Shown here one piece after another: positions 17,429-26,629 of a DNA stretch of 64,000 nucleotides (its first letter is position 1; each line of letters begins with the position of its first letter). This DNA is from JACKDX01 sp964640175. Its GTDB lineage: Bacteria; Myxococcota_A; Polyangia; Polyangiales; GCA-016699535. Under the pieces are notes generated by a model. It was not told the DNA's origin, did no database searches, and worked only from the letters and a program-made list of their open reading frames with translations. Location of the stretch: assembly GCA_964640175.1 (NCBI GenBank), contig CAZXFW010000012.1, positions 1 to 64,000 of the forward strand, written 5' to 3'. Both the position numbers and the translations under genes were made by a program.

Positions 17429-18895
17429 ATGGAGCTAAAGCAGCAGCTCAAACTGTCCCAACAGCTGGTGATGACTCCCCAGCTGCAACAAGCCATTAAG
17501 CTTCTGCAAATGTCGCGCATGGAATTGCTCGACAGCGTGCGCGAAGAAATGATGGAAAACCCTGTCCTGGAAGAGTTGGCAGAGGGAGGCTCTGACGCCA
17601 GCAAAGAAAACCGCGACGCAGGCAGCGCTGCAGAAAGCCCCGGGGCACAAAGCGTCGCCGAAACAGAAGCGCACAACGCGAGCACATCCTCTACGAACGA
17701 CATCGACTGGGAACGTTACTTGGAGAATCATGCCAATCAAGCTCCCATGCCTGCTACACGCCGCAATGACAGCGAGGAGCTTCCAGGCGTTGACCAAACG
17801 GCATCTCGTGCCGAGACATTAACAGAACACCTGACATGGCAGCTGCAGATGAGCGACTTTCTCGAAGACGAGAAACGCTTTGCGACCCTCGTGTTTGGGA
17901 ATTTGGATGACCGCGGATACCTGCGCATCGAAGGTCTCCCCTCTGAAGAAGTCGTTCCTAAGCTTGCTCAAGAAGCTGACCTCGATCCGGAGGATGCTGA
18001 AGAAGTTCTCAAGTTAATCCAGCGCTTTGATCCCATCGGAGTCGCCGCACGCGACTTGCGTGAATGTTTGTTAGTTCAAGCTGAACATTATGGCATGGAC
18101 ATGTTGGTCCAAGCCATTATCAAAGGCCATATCTCAGATCTTGAGAAGAAAAACTACGGCGCCATCGCCAAAGCACTTGGGTTTTCTTTAGAAGACGTCT
18201 ACGACGCTTCCGAAATTATTACGACACTGGAACCACGCCCAGCCCGATCGTTTGTCAGTGAAGATCCTCAGTACATTGTTCCCGATGTCTACCTCCACAA
18301 AGTAGGTGATAAGTACTTTGTCGTATCCAACGATGACGGTATGCCTAAGTTACGTATCAGTTCCTTCTATCGCTCAGCCCTGATGAGCAACAACCCACAA
18401 GCCAAAGAATATATTCAAGGCAAACTGCGAAGTGCACAATGGCTGATTCGAAGCATCGATCAACGACGCAAAACCATTGTAAAGGTCACGGAGTGCATCG
18501 TTGAAAAGCAGCGCGATTTCTTTGAAAAAGGCGTGGCTCATCTTAAGCCCATGATCCTTCGCGATGTCGCTGAATCTGTAGGAATGCATGAGAGCACAAT
18601 TTCTCGTGTGACTAACAACAAGTATGTTCATTCCCCTCAAGGAATTTTCGAGTTAAAATACTTCTTCAACAGCGGCATCAAGCGCACTCACCACGAAGAA
18701 GACATTGCTTCCGAAAGTGTTAAACAAACCATCAAAGACATCATTGCGGCAGAAGACCCTCGTAAACCGCTTAGCGATCAACGGATTGTAGAAATGCTTG
18801 AGGCTCAAAATATCCTCATTGCACGACGCACGGTTGCCAAATACCGCGAAATGCTAGGTATCTTGAGTTCTTCAAAACGAAAAAAATATTTTTAG
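17429..18895 (+). CDS. rpoN: RNA polymerase sigma-54 factor
   Basis: Alternative sigma factor that directs polymerase to -24/-12 promoters and needs AAA+ activators. Region I is the Gln/Leu-rich start (QLKLSQQLVMTPQLQQAIKL), followed by an acidic region II (about 50-120), the core-binding domain, the helix-turn-helix MHESTISRVTNNKY and the RpoN box ARRTVAKYRE near the C terminus. At 488 aa it is full length. hpf follows 40 bp downstream and rapZ after it, the conserved rpoN neighbourhood. It is the expected partner of PilS/PilR-type regulation of pilin; pilS is at 32453. Confidence 0.97.
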   Translation: MELKQQLKLSQQLVMTPQLQQAIKLLQMSRMELLDSVREEMMENPVLEELAEGGSDASKENRDAGSAAESPGAQSVAETEAHNASTSSTNDIDWERYLENHANQAPMPATRRNDSEELPGVDQTASRAETLTEHLTWQLQMSDFLEDEKRFATLVFGNLDDRGYLRIEGLPSEEVVPKLAQEADLDPEDAEEVLKLIQRFDPIGVAARDLRECLLVQAEHYGMDMLVQAIIKGHISDLEKKNYGAIAKALGFSLEDVYDASEIITTLEPRPARSFVSEDPQYIVPDVYLHKVGDKYFVVSNDDGMPKLRISSFYRSALMSNNPQAKEYIQGKLRSAQWLIRSIDQRRKTIVKVTECIVEKQRDFFEKGVAHLKPMILRDVAESVGMHESTISRVTNNKYVHSPQGIFELKYFFNSGIKRTHHEEDIASESVKQTIKDIIAAEDPRKPLSDQRIVEMLEAQNILIARRTVAKYREMLGILSSSKRKKYF

Positions 18896-18935
18896 CTTGA
18901 TATAGTCATAAACCATCACCTCCAAGGAGGAATTA

Positions 18936-19265
18936 ATGAGAATCGCGTTTACATTCAGGGACATCGAGCCATCCGAAGCTCTTAAACAATATGCCACCAC
19001 TAAAATCTCCAAACTCCAGAAGTATCTCCATGCTCCTTTGGACGCGGAAGTCACAGCTTCCATGGAACGTCATTTGCATTGCATTGACCTCAAAGTGGTA
19101 GGCGATGGCGATGTGTTTGTCGGGACTGAAAGCTCTGAAGATATGTATGCTTCTATCGATTTGGTCATGGACAAAATTGACCGGCAAATCCGCCGGGCCA
19201 AGGCTCAACGCACCACTCAGCGGCGTCGTAGCCCTTCTCATGCAGATCGAGCAGACGAGAATTAA
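18936..19265 (+). CDS. hpf: Ribosome hibernation promoting factor, short form
   Basis: HPF/RaiA family protein of 109 aa that binds the 30S decoding region and helps silence ribosomes during starvation. The fold motif MRIAFTFRDIEPSEALKQYA and the pattern DMYASIDLVMDKIDRQIRRAK are characteristic. It is the short type without a C-terminal dimerisation domain. A strong ribosome site AAGGAGG precedes the ATG. The location after rpoN matches many proteobacteria. Confidence 0.93.
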   Translation: MRIAFTFRDIEPSEALKQYATTKISKLQKYLHAPLDAEVTASMERHLHCIDLKVVGDGDVFVGTESSEDMYASIDLVMDKIDRQIRRAKAQRTTQRRRSPSHADRADEN

Positions 19266-19285
19266 GTTCTCTAAGGATTAGCTAC

Positions 19286-20146
19286 GTGCGTATTGTCATT
19301 GTGACCGGGTTGTCAGGCGCAGGCCGAAGCACCACCTTGCACATCCTTGAAGACTTTGGCTTTTACTGCGTTGATAACTTACCTCCCCAACTGGTGCCTC
19401 ACCTTATCGAGATTCTTGCTTCCGATGAGCATATCCATTGGGTAGGACTTGGCATCGACGTCCGCACCGGCCCGTTTCTCGAAGGCCTCAAAGATCTGGT
19501 ACAACGTATGCGCGCTCAAGGCCACAGCGTAGAGATGTTGTTTTTAGAATGCCGTGATGAGATCTTACTGCGACGATTTAGTGAGACACGGCGTCCACAC
19601 CGACTGGCAGCAAGCGGTGATCTTCCCGAAGCTATCGCCCAAGAACGCAAACAGCTTTCAGCACTTCGTGAGCAAGCCAGTGACATCATCGACACAAGTG
19701 AACTGACAACGCATGATCTACGACGTACGTTGAGTGATTATGTGGCCCAAGAACATAAAGGCACGCACATGGTCATTCGACTAGTTTCATTTGGATACAA
19801 GTATGGACTACCTACCAATGCCGACTTGGTATTCGACTTGAGAGCATTGGCCAATCCTCACTTTGTACCAGAGTTACGGCCCCACACCGGAGAACATCCT
19901 GGTGTGCGCGATTTTGTGCTTAGTACACCCGAAAGCCAGGAACTTCTAAATGACATTGAAGTCTTTTTACGTCATCACATTCCTTATTACGAACGCGAAG
20001 GCAAAGCCTATCTCACCGTGGCCCTCGGCTGCACCGGAGGACGTCATCGCTCCGTTGCCATCGGTGCCGAACTCGAAAACCGTTTAAAGTCCGATCATCC
20101 GATCACGCTCGTGCATCGCGATCATCACCGTGCTGATCCCACCTAA
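19286..20146 (+). CDS. rapZ: RapZ/YvcJ-type nucleotide-binding protein
   Basis: P-loop protein (286 aa) of the family that includes E. coli RapZ, an RNase E adapter in GlmZ/GlmY control of glucosamine-6-phosphate synthase. The P-loop reads GLSGAGRST (residues 8-16), with Arg14 where most members have Lys, a variant also known in actinobacterial homologues. Other motifs: FYCVDNLPPQLV, ETRRPHRL, SFGYKYGLP and the C-terminal ALGCTGGRHRSVA. The start is GTG with TAAGGA ahead of it. ptsN, which often sits between hpf and rapZ, is missing here. Confidence 0.93.
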   Translation: MRIVIVTGLSGAGRSTTLHILEDFGFYCVDNLPPQLVPHLIEILASDEHIHWVGLGIDVRTGPFLEGLKDLVQRMRAQGHSVEMLFLECRDEILLRRFSETRRPHRLAASGDLPEAIAQERKQLSALREQASDIIDTSELTTHDLRRTLSDYVAQEHKGTHMVIRLVSFGYKYGLPTNADLVFDLRALANPHFVPELRPHTGEHPGVRDFVLSTPESQELLNDIEVFLRHHIPYYEREGKAYLTVALGCTGGRHRSVAIGAELENRLKSDHPITLVHRDHHRADPT

Positions 20147-20160
20147 GAAACGCCTCTTAT

Positions 20161-20697
20161 TTAGTTAACAAACTTCTCAAGCGCATGCGGATCAAGAGCA
20201 CCATAATGTCGCTCAATCACCTGCCCTGTTTCATTCAATACGATGTAACAGGGCACCATTTGGACCTCGCCAAGGCTGCTCTTGCCTTGCAACACCGTTT
20301 CATCTGGATCGTAGGTCAAGGGAAACGGCGCATTCACTGCATTTTCAAACATCGGTAAAATACGTTCCGCAACAGGCTGGACCGCAATTGCCACAACGGC
20401 CAGTTGGGGATGTGTTTTGGCATACTCACTCAGCGCATTCAGACCCAGCTGCGAACTGCCGTCGTAGGTTGTAAAAATGAACAACAGCAATGGCTTACCA
20501 CGAAACCGTTCAAGGAAGAGGGGTTCTCCATTGGCCCGCCGTAAATGCAGCGAGACACCGGGCTTGGTCGATGAAACTGAGTTTAAAGAAGGTGAAGCAG
20601 GTGTGGTGGATGTCGCTGCTGTTGTCGCCGATGACGCCCCAGCACACGCCATAACGGTTGCCAATGCACCTAGAATAACATACCGGTAAAACGTCAT
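20161..20697 (-). CDS. Lipoprotein with redoxin-like fold lacking CxxC
   Basis: A 178-aa exported protein. The signal peptide ends in a lipobox (VMAC, Cys18), then comes a Ser/Thr/Ala-rich linker and a thioredoxin-like domain similar to TlpA/AhpC-TSA proteins (FRGKPLLLFIFTTYDGSSQLGLNAL, VPCYIVLNETGQVIERHYGAL). Where TlpA-type proteins carry CxxC, this one has TYDGSS, so thiol redox activity at that site is unlikely. It is the last gene of the amidase-glnD-TPR operon, 27 bp after the TPR gene stop. A substrate-binding or structural role is a guess. Confidence 0.75.
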   Translation of the reverse strand: MTFYRYVILGALATVMACAGASSATTAATSTTPASPSLNSVSSTKPGVSLHLRRANGEPLFLERFRGKPLLLFIFTTYDGSSQLGLNALSEYAKTHPQLAVVAIAVQPVAERILPMFENAVNAPFPLTYDPDETVLQGKSSLGEVQMVPCYIVLNETGQVIERHYGALDPHALEKFVN

Positions 20698-20724
20698 ACG
20701 TAGCCCTTAATGGCGTTTGCTCCC

Positions 20725-21768
20725 TTACTTAGATTCATGACGCTTCATGGCATCTTGAGCAGCAGAAAGCCGCTTCTTCGCATTGGAAGCCTCCGCCCCG
20801 CGGGGTTCTAACGCAAGGTAGCGCTTGTAGTGCGGGATCGCTTCTTGGTAGCGCTTTTCAGCCGCCAAAAAATTAGCCAACACATAATGCCCAAGCGCAT
20901 AGCCTGGCGAGGTATCCACCAACTGCGTCAGCGTAGCTATGGCAGCGTGTCGATCGCCAGCAGCACGCTGTGCAAGCGCCAATTCTGCAAGCAAGCTGTC
21001 TGGGGCTTTGCTTGCACCACTGGCAACGGCTTGCTCTAAAGCACGGAGCGCCCCTTTGCCATCCCCTGCACGACGAAGCCCATTGCCAATGGCTGTCAAA
21101 AGAGCACGGTCTCCTTTGGCAAGCGGCATCGCATCGGTTAACACCGTACGGGCTTGTGCCGTCTTTCCCTGATTCAACAAGAGTAAGCCTACGTTAACCC
21201 GTGGCAAAGGATCGTTAGGCAGCAATGTGATTGCTGAATGGTATTTTTCCTTCGCTTGATCGACTTTGCCCTCATCTTCCAAAGTCAATGCGAGATTGAG
21301 CACGGCCTCGCCATCGGTAGGATCAAGCTCAACCACCTGCTTTAACAGCACTTCAGCTTCCTGGAGCTTTCCTTGATCGCGGTAGAGCAACGCCAGGTTG
21401 GTCTTGGGCTCCTTGAACTCCGGCTGCAAATGTATGGCTTTTTGGTAGGCATGCATGGCAGCCTCGGGTTGCTGTTTGTGTTCAAGAACAAGTCCTAAAT
21501 CGAAATATGCACGCGCATCGCTAGGCTGTTCCACAAGCGCTTGACGAAATGCGCCTTCTGCCTCCGCCATCTTCCCTTGCGCCAACCATGTTTCACCCTG
21601 CTGCACTGAAGGGCTTGCATCTGGCACCTTTGCTTTAACAATGGGTGGCGCAGAAGCCGTAGACGATGAAGGCTTTCTGACATGTGACGCTTGCCCACCG
21701 CCACATGCCACCCCAACGCCGACACATAACCAAACAACCCCGCTGGAAATCACCCCATGGACACTCAT
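20725..21768 (-). CDS. TPR-repeat lipoprotein
   Basis: A 347-aa protein with a signal peptide ending in a lipobox (GVACG, Cys22), a short Ser/Pro linker and six to eight tetratricopeptide repeats over about residues 55-330 (for example AEGAFRQALVEQPSDARAYF, AMHAYQKAIHLQPEFKEP, AIPHYKRYLALEPRG). TPR arrays mediate protein-protein contacts; here probably in the periplasm. The start overlaps the glnD stop by 4 bases (ATGA), so it is co-translated with glnD. The binding partner is unknown. Confidence 0.88.
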   Translation of the reverse strand: MSVHGVISSGVVWLCVGVGVACGGGQASHVRKPSSSTASAPPIVKAKVPDASPSVQQGETWLAQGKMAEAEGAFRQALVEQPSDARAYFDLGLVLEHKQQPEAAMHAYQKAIHLQPEFKEPKTNLALLYRDQGKLQEAEVLLKQVVELDPTDGEAVLNLALTLEDEGKVDQAKEKYHSAITLLPNDPLPRVNVGLLLLNQGKTAQARTVLTDAMPLAKGDRALLTAIGNGLRRAGDGKGALRALEQAVASGASKAPDSLLAELALAQRAAGDRHAAIATLTQLVDTSPGYALGHYVLANFLAAEKRYQEAIPHYKRYLALEPRGAEASNAKKRLSAAQDAMKRHESK

Positions 21769-24389
21769 AATGCTGAGAGAATGGCACGAAGCTCTTCTTC
21801 GAGCCTAGCGATTTTTTCTGGGTCCTCTAACTTCTTCCCCGAAAAGTCGCGTACATAGAATACATCCGCCACGCGGCGGCCTTCGGTGCTCAGCTTAGAA
21901 AGCGCAATGGATAAGCCATGTTGGTGTAACACATGTGCAATGGCATACAAAAGCCCCGGATGATCACGTGTAAAGATGTCCACCACGCTAAAACGCGAAG
22001 AGGCCTGATTATTAATGTGAATCTCGATAGGCACTTCAGGCTCTTTACGTGTGGCCCAAGGCGGCGACGAGGCCCGTCTTTTCAAGAGCACTTCGGCCGT
22101 GAGTGCACCAGATAGCAACGCTTCGATGTCGCGAACAAGGCGCGTGATGAGCGAAGGAACGAGCTTGCGTGAGGCACGTACATGAAAAATGTCAAACGCC
22201 ACACGTTGCTCTCCCAGTTCTACCGTGTAGATTTGAGCCGCTGTCACATCCAAACGATGGCCCGAAAGCACCGCTGCAATATTGGCTAAAAGACCTGGCT
22301 GATCGTCCGTCACGATCATTAACTCATCAATGTCTGGCGCAGGGCCTTGGCGTACGGCCACGTGCACACGTTGGCCCTCACGCGCCTTGAATGCATGCGC
22401 ATGATCTCGAATAGCAGCAAACGTATTGGCCAACACATAACGGTCCGGCATCGCCTGGACAAGAGTTTCCACCTCTGCACGGCTTTCCTTTTCACAGGAT
22501 TGAATGAGTTCTTCACGCATGGCTTCTGCGCGCCGCTCACCTGACCAAGGGTTTGCAGTTTGAATGGCATCGGAAACTGCAAAGTACAAAGCCTCCAACA
22601 TGTTGGCCTTCCAAGAAGTCATGGCTGTAGGGCTGGTGGTCGAAATGTCTGCCACCGTTAACACATAAAGATCTCGCAAACGTTCTGCCGTTTTAATCAC
22701 ATCCACGGCCTCTTCAATGGTGTGCGGGTCACTGATGTCACGCCGCACTGCCCAGTGATACATGCGCAAGTGCTCAGACACCAGCCACTGCACATGATCG
22801 ACATCCGCTTTGGAAAACCCAAGCCGAAGAGCGATGGCATTGGCCATGTCGGCGCCTATTTCCGCATGGTGTCCACCACGACCTTTGCCAATATCATGAA
22901 GCAACAATGCCAAGCGTAGAGGTAGCGGCCGAGGAGATTCGGCAGCAAGCCGACTTGCAAGCGGCCACGCTCCCGCATGCTCTCCACGCACCATGGCAGA
23001 AAGCCGATCCACCGAAGCCACCGAATGTACATCGACCGTGTACACATGATAAATGTCGTGCTGTACACGTCCACGCACGTGATCAAACTCAGGCACCATG
23101 GCAAGCATCAAGCCCACTTCCAAAAGCTCTCCCAGGACGGAGCCTCGTCGAACCGGCGCCATGCCAGCATAACTAAGCAGTGCAAGAAATGCTTCAGTCG
23201 CTCTCGATTGCTCGCGTAACCGTTTTGTCCAGACAGGATCTCGCGCCACACGGGCAATGGCGTCTCGGGCTTCGATCGCAGGAGGAAGCTCTCGCTTCAC
23301 CGCTTCCACGTATAACTCAAGGGCAAGCGCCGGAGTGTTCCAGAGCGCATCGCTCCCTTGGATTCCCACGTGATCGTCACTGACCACAATGCCGGAAGAC
23401 AACGTCTCAGGATGGGTATGGCTCGTTGAGCGAAGCCGCGCACGTGAAAGCAATCGATCGGTCGTATAAGCCACAACTTGCGCGTGCTGGTAGTAGTGCT
23501 GCATGAATTGCTCTACGGCCAGGTTAATATGATCCGTATAGCCCAGTGCCAAGGCGATTTCTTCTTGATCCGCAAATGTTAAACGATCCTGCCGCCGTCC
23601 CGCACGCAGATGCAATGTATTCCGAACGCGCCATAAAAACTCGTAACTCTGCTCAAGCTCCTGTACCTCGCGTGCCAGAAGCACGTTTTGATCGACAAGT
23701 TCCTGAAAGCTGTCCACCTGCCAATGAACACGCACTGTCCAAAAGGCCGTATCATAGTCCCGCAGCCCTCCCCGCCCTAGCTTCACTTCAGGCTCCAACA
23801 AATACAGCGAGCCACCAAAACGTTCTTGCCTTGTGGACACATCCGCTTCCAAGGTGTCGATAAAAGCAGTTTTCCGCGCATACAGCTGAGCACGTCCTTG
23901 TGTGTATAACCGCGTCACCAACTGCTTGTCCCCGAGTAGATGCCTGAGATCAAACAGGGTGGTTGCTGTGCGTATGTCTTCTTCAGCCAACTCCAATGTT
24001 TCTTGAACGCTGCGAACCGCATGGTCGATAGGAATGCCCAGATCCCACAACGGATAGAGCACGTGATTGGCCCAGTGGTTTAGAGCGTCCTGGTCGGAGC
24101 TTTCACTCAAAAATAAGACATCGATATCGGCATAAGGCGCAAGTGTTTGTCTGCCATAGCCGCCCACGGCAACCAGTGCTGTCTGCTCCGGATAAACCGA
24201 TGTTTGCGAATCAATGAGTGAAGCCAGAAGCCCATCTAAAAAATGCGCGTATGCCTTGGCCGCAAACGTTCCGCCTTGCGTACTAAAGACAAGCTGCGTC
24301 AAAGATTCACGAAATTTCTCAAGCTTGTGACGGTGAGCCTCAGTGGCACGGGGAGTGTTTGGGTCTGGAATGGGATGGGGTTTTGGCAT
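21765..24389 (-). CDS. glnD: GlnD, PII uridylyltransferase/uridylyl-removing enzyme
   Basis: Nitrogen sensor that adds UMP to PII proteins when glutamine is low and removes it when glutamine is high. Domain order: nucleotidyltransferase with GGYGRQTLAPYADIDVLFL (about residues 70-90), helical linker, HD hydrolase domain with LLLHDIGKGRGGHHAEIG (about 495-512), and two C-terminal ACT domains (about 695-770 and 795-870) that sense glutamine. At 874 aa it is full length. No PII (glnB/glnK) gene is in the window. It sits between the amidase (20 bp upstream) and the TPR gene (overlapping). Confidence 0.95.
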   Translation of the reverse strand: MPKPHPIPDPNTPRATEAHRHKLEKFRESLTQLVFSTQGGTFAAKAYAHFLDGLLASLIDSQTSVYPEQTALVAVGGYGRQTLAPYADIDVLFLSESSDQDALNHWANHVLYPLWDLGIPIDHAVRSVQETLELAEEDIRTATTLFDLRHLLGDKQLVTRLYTQGRAQLYARKTAFIDTLEADVSTRQERFGGSLYLLEPEVKLGRGGLRDYDTAFWTVRVHWQVDSFQELVDQNVLLAREVQELEQSYEFLWRVRNTLHLRAGRRQDRLTFADQEEIALALGYTDHINLAVEQFMQHYYQHAQVVAYTTDRLLSRARLRSTSHTHPETLSSGIVVSDDHVGIQGSDALWNTPALALELYVEAVKRELPPAIEARDAIARVARDPVWTKRLREQSRATEAFLALLSYAGMAPVRRGSVLGELLEVGLMLAMVPEFDHVRGRVQHDIYHVYTVDVHSVASVDRLSAMVRGEHAGAWPLASRLAAESPRPLPLRLALLLHDIGKGRGGHHAEIGADMANAIALRLGFSKADVDHVQWLVSEHLRMYHWAVRRDISDPHTIEEAVDVIKTAERLRDLYVLTVADISTTSPTAMTSWKANMLEALYFAVSDAIQTANPWSGERRAEAMREELIQSCEKESRAEVETLVQAMPDRYVLANTFAAIRDHAHAFKAREGQRVHVAVRQGPAPDIDELMIVTDDQPGLLANIAAVLSGHRLDVTAAQIYTVELGEQRVAFDIFHVRASRKLVPSLITRLVRDIEALLSGALTAEVLLKRRASSPPWATRKEPEVPIEIHINNQASSRFSVVDIFTRDHPGLLYAIAHVLHQHGLSIALSKLSTEGRRVADVFYVRDFSGKKLEDPEKIARLEEELRAILSAL

Positions 24390-24409
24390 GGGAGAAACTC
24401 AGAAAGGGT

Positions 24410-25648
24410 TCAAGGCGACCACCCGCTCTGGGGTAGCATCAGATAGTTGAAAATACCGTCCGCAATACCCTGAGCAAGCGCTGCACGGTAACGACGCGTA
24501 TTTAGCATGCGTGCCTCATCAGGGTGAGTCATGAAAGATGCTTCCACCAACACCGCAGGCATATGAACGGATGCCAGCACAAAAAACAATGCACGACGCA
24601 TGCCACGGTCTTTGAGTTGAGGATACTGCGTGCGTCCCTGCTTTAGCATGTGAGTTTGAATGCTACGCGCTAAAAGTTCTGACCGTGGCATCTGACGTGT
24701 CCGCTGCAACGACGCAAGCACCGTTTGAAGACCACTGACCTGTGCTTCTGTCACACCATTTTCCCGCGCCGCGAGTCTGACACTATGCCGATCGTTTGTC
24801 GTATCAAGCACAAACGTGGCCGCCCCTCCTTCCTTAGGATCGTCCATGGCGTTCAAATGGATGGATACGAACAGGTCTGCATCAAAGCGATTGGCCATTT
24901 CTGCGCGCTTTTCCAAAGCCACGGACTCGTCCCGCTCACGGGTCATCAAGACCAAGAGCCCCTTATGGCGCTGCATAAGGGCGGCTCGGGTGCGTGTAGC
25001 AATATCCAGCGCCAGACGGGCCTCGCGGTCAGCCCCTGGACCATGGGCGCCCGTATCTGAACCACCGTGGCCAGGATCTAGTATAACTGTAAAATCACTT
25101 CCTTGATGTAATTTCTGAACATGTTTGGGTGGATAAAAACTGATCTGAAGACGAAATGGCTCAGCCAGAAGGCTCAGATGCGGCTCTACGTCAGGCTGCA
25201 GGGCGAATCCCACCTCGGTAGCATCCCGCTGACTGCGCGTGCGTATGGACAGGATCCCACCTGCTCCCACGTTCATGATGGCCGGCACGTTTGCCAAAGC
25301 CATGCATCCGGGTAAACGCAACCAAAACCATCTCCCGCCCGAACGCGCATCGTGCGCCTCAGCCGTCTGAAATGGCGTCGCACGATTAAACGCCAATGTC
25401 GCATGGAACACCGTTTGCCCCTTGGCTTGACCAAGCAACGGCAAGCTTGAAACCACAAGCTCTTCTAGTTGCGCGGCATGCTGCTGAGCCGCGGACACAT
25501 TGTTTGGGACGTTAGAAGCCGCTTCGGATGCCGGAGCAGGCGTGTGCATAGGCGCATCGACAGGCTCATGGGAATCACAGCTAGCAACCATGCCGAAAGC
25601 CAGCCATACCACCCCCTGCAGCATCGCACATGTCTTCTGGCTGTTCAT
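24410..25648 (-). CDS. N-acetylmuramoyl-L-alanine amidase (Amidase_3), lipoprotein
   Basis: Zinc amidase that cleaves the bond between MurNAc and L-Ala in peptidoglycan, likely in cell separation. I chose the ATG at 25648 (412 aa) because it starts a good signal peptide with lipobox MVASC; an in-frame start at 25798 would put 50 basic residues ahead of it. The N-terminal AMIN-like domain (about 50-190) is followed by the catalytic domain: VILDPGHGGSD (zinc His), SIHLNA (zinc His) and VLVEASFMTHPDEARML (catalytic Glu). FtsEX-EnvC type activators act on this family. First gene of a four-gene operon with glnD. Confidence 0.9.
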   Translation of the reverse strand: MNSQKTCAMLQGVVWLAFGMVASCDSHEPVDAPMHTPAPASEAASNVPNNVSAAQQHAAQLEELVVSSLPLLGQAKGQTVFHATLAFNRATPFQTAEAHDARSGGRWFWLRLPGCMALANVPAIMNVGAGGILSIRTRSQRDATEVGFALQPDVEPHLSLLAEPFRLQISFYPPKHVQKLHQGSDFTVILDPGHGGSDTGAHGPGADREARLALDIATRTRAALMQRHKGLLVLMTRERDESVALEKRAEMANRFDADLFVSIHLNAMDDPKEGGAATFVLDTTNDRHSVRLAARENGVTEAQVSGLQTVLASLQRTRQMPRSELLARSIQTHMLKQGRTQYPQLKDRGMRRALFFVLASVHMPAVLVEASFMTHPDEARMLNTRRYRAALAQGIADGIFNYLMLPQSGWSP

Positions 25649-25678
25649 GAAAGCCGATGGTATTCTACGCCCGCCACG

Positions 25679-26581
25679 ATGACGAGCGCACATGAAACAC
25701 CCAACCGTAAGCTTGTGGAATGGGCGAAGAGCGGTACGTTTGATGTCGAGCGGGCAGAACAGCTTGCTCAGATGTTCAAAGCGCCGTGGGAATCGCAAAC
25801 GGTGCCCATCCCTTCGGTTCCTCCAGCCCAGGATCTGCCGCCCACTGCCCTACAATTGATGGGCTCGGCGGACACCGTGGCTGCGGCTAACCCACCTAGC
25901 CCCTTGTTACCTTCGCCGTCTGCCCAGGCGGTTTCGCGCCCCCCTCCGCCCCCAGCTGCTCGGCTTTCTTCGCCTCCGCCTGCCCCGGCGGCTGTCATCT
26001 CAACCAGGCCCCAGGCGCCCATCGACGATGACATCGCACTGCCTGTCACCCGATCACGTCACACATGGATGAAGGCGATTGGCGCAGCAGCGTTAGTATT
26101 AATCGGCCTTAGCGCATGGATGGCATTGAAGACTTCAAAGAACGAAAAGCCCCTGGCTGCCACACACACACAACCCGCTACGACACACCCGGCGCCGCGT
26201 CCTTCCGAAGCTCCGCCCCCCACCGTCAAGCCGTACGCTCAAGCCAAAATCACCGTCATTCCCGAAGACGCCACGCTGCGGGTGGATGGGCAGGAAGTCA
26301 CCACTCCTTACAGCGCCTCGTTTGACCGTGGCAGCAGCCACGCGTTTGAGGCAAGGGCCGAAGGCTACCTGCCACGGGAGCTTCGTTTACGATTTGATGA
26401 AGACCGCGAAATCACCGTGCGCCTCAAACCTGCCGCCGCCCGCCGCACTGCCTTAAAACGTGCCGCACGCCCAGCCCGTGCCGAGCCCCGTCGCGCCCCA
26501 CCTCGTCGTGCCTCAAAAAAGATAACCACCAAATCCTCACTGAAAAAAGGCGTGGGCTTCGTCAGCGAGAGCCCTTACTAA
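25679..26581 (+). CDS. PEGA-domain single-pass membrane protein
   Basis: A 300-aa protein. The N-terminal cytoplasmic part is short, then Pro/Ala-rich and disordered (about 60-120); one membrane helix lies near residues 128-145 (AIGAAALVLIGLSAWMAL). After a second Pro-rich linker comes a PEGA domain (about 175-245, AKITVIPEDATLRVDGQEVT to REITVRLKP), and the tail is very rich in Arg, Ala and Lys. PEGA proteins bind surfaces or partners outside the membrane. The ATG at 25679 is used because the frame upstream reads the amidase gene backwards. Only 30 bp separate it from the divergent amidase start. Confidence 0.7.
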   Translation: MTSAHETPNRKLVEWAKSGTFDVERAEQLAQMFKAPWESQTVPIPSVPPAQDLPPTALQLMGSADTVAAANPPSPLLPSPSAQAVSRPPPPPAARLSSPPPAPAAVISTRPQAPIDDDIALPVTRSRHTWMKAIGAAALVLIGLSAWMALKTSKNEKPLAATHTQPATTHPAPRPSEAPPPTVKPYAQAKITVIPEDATLRVDGQEVTTPYSASFDRGSSHAFEARAEGYLPRELRLRFDEDREITVRLKPAAARRTALKRAARPARAEPRRAPPRRASKKITTKSSLKKGVGFVSESPY

Positions 26582-26629
26582 AAAGCCTACATTGACCGCT
26601 TACGGAGGTTTGGTTAGCTTGCATCCGCC

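Noticed and set aside
19286..19360. RapZ P-loop Lys to Arg change as loss of function
   Set aside because: Arg at this position is known from other RapZ/YvcJ homologues.
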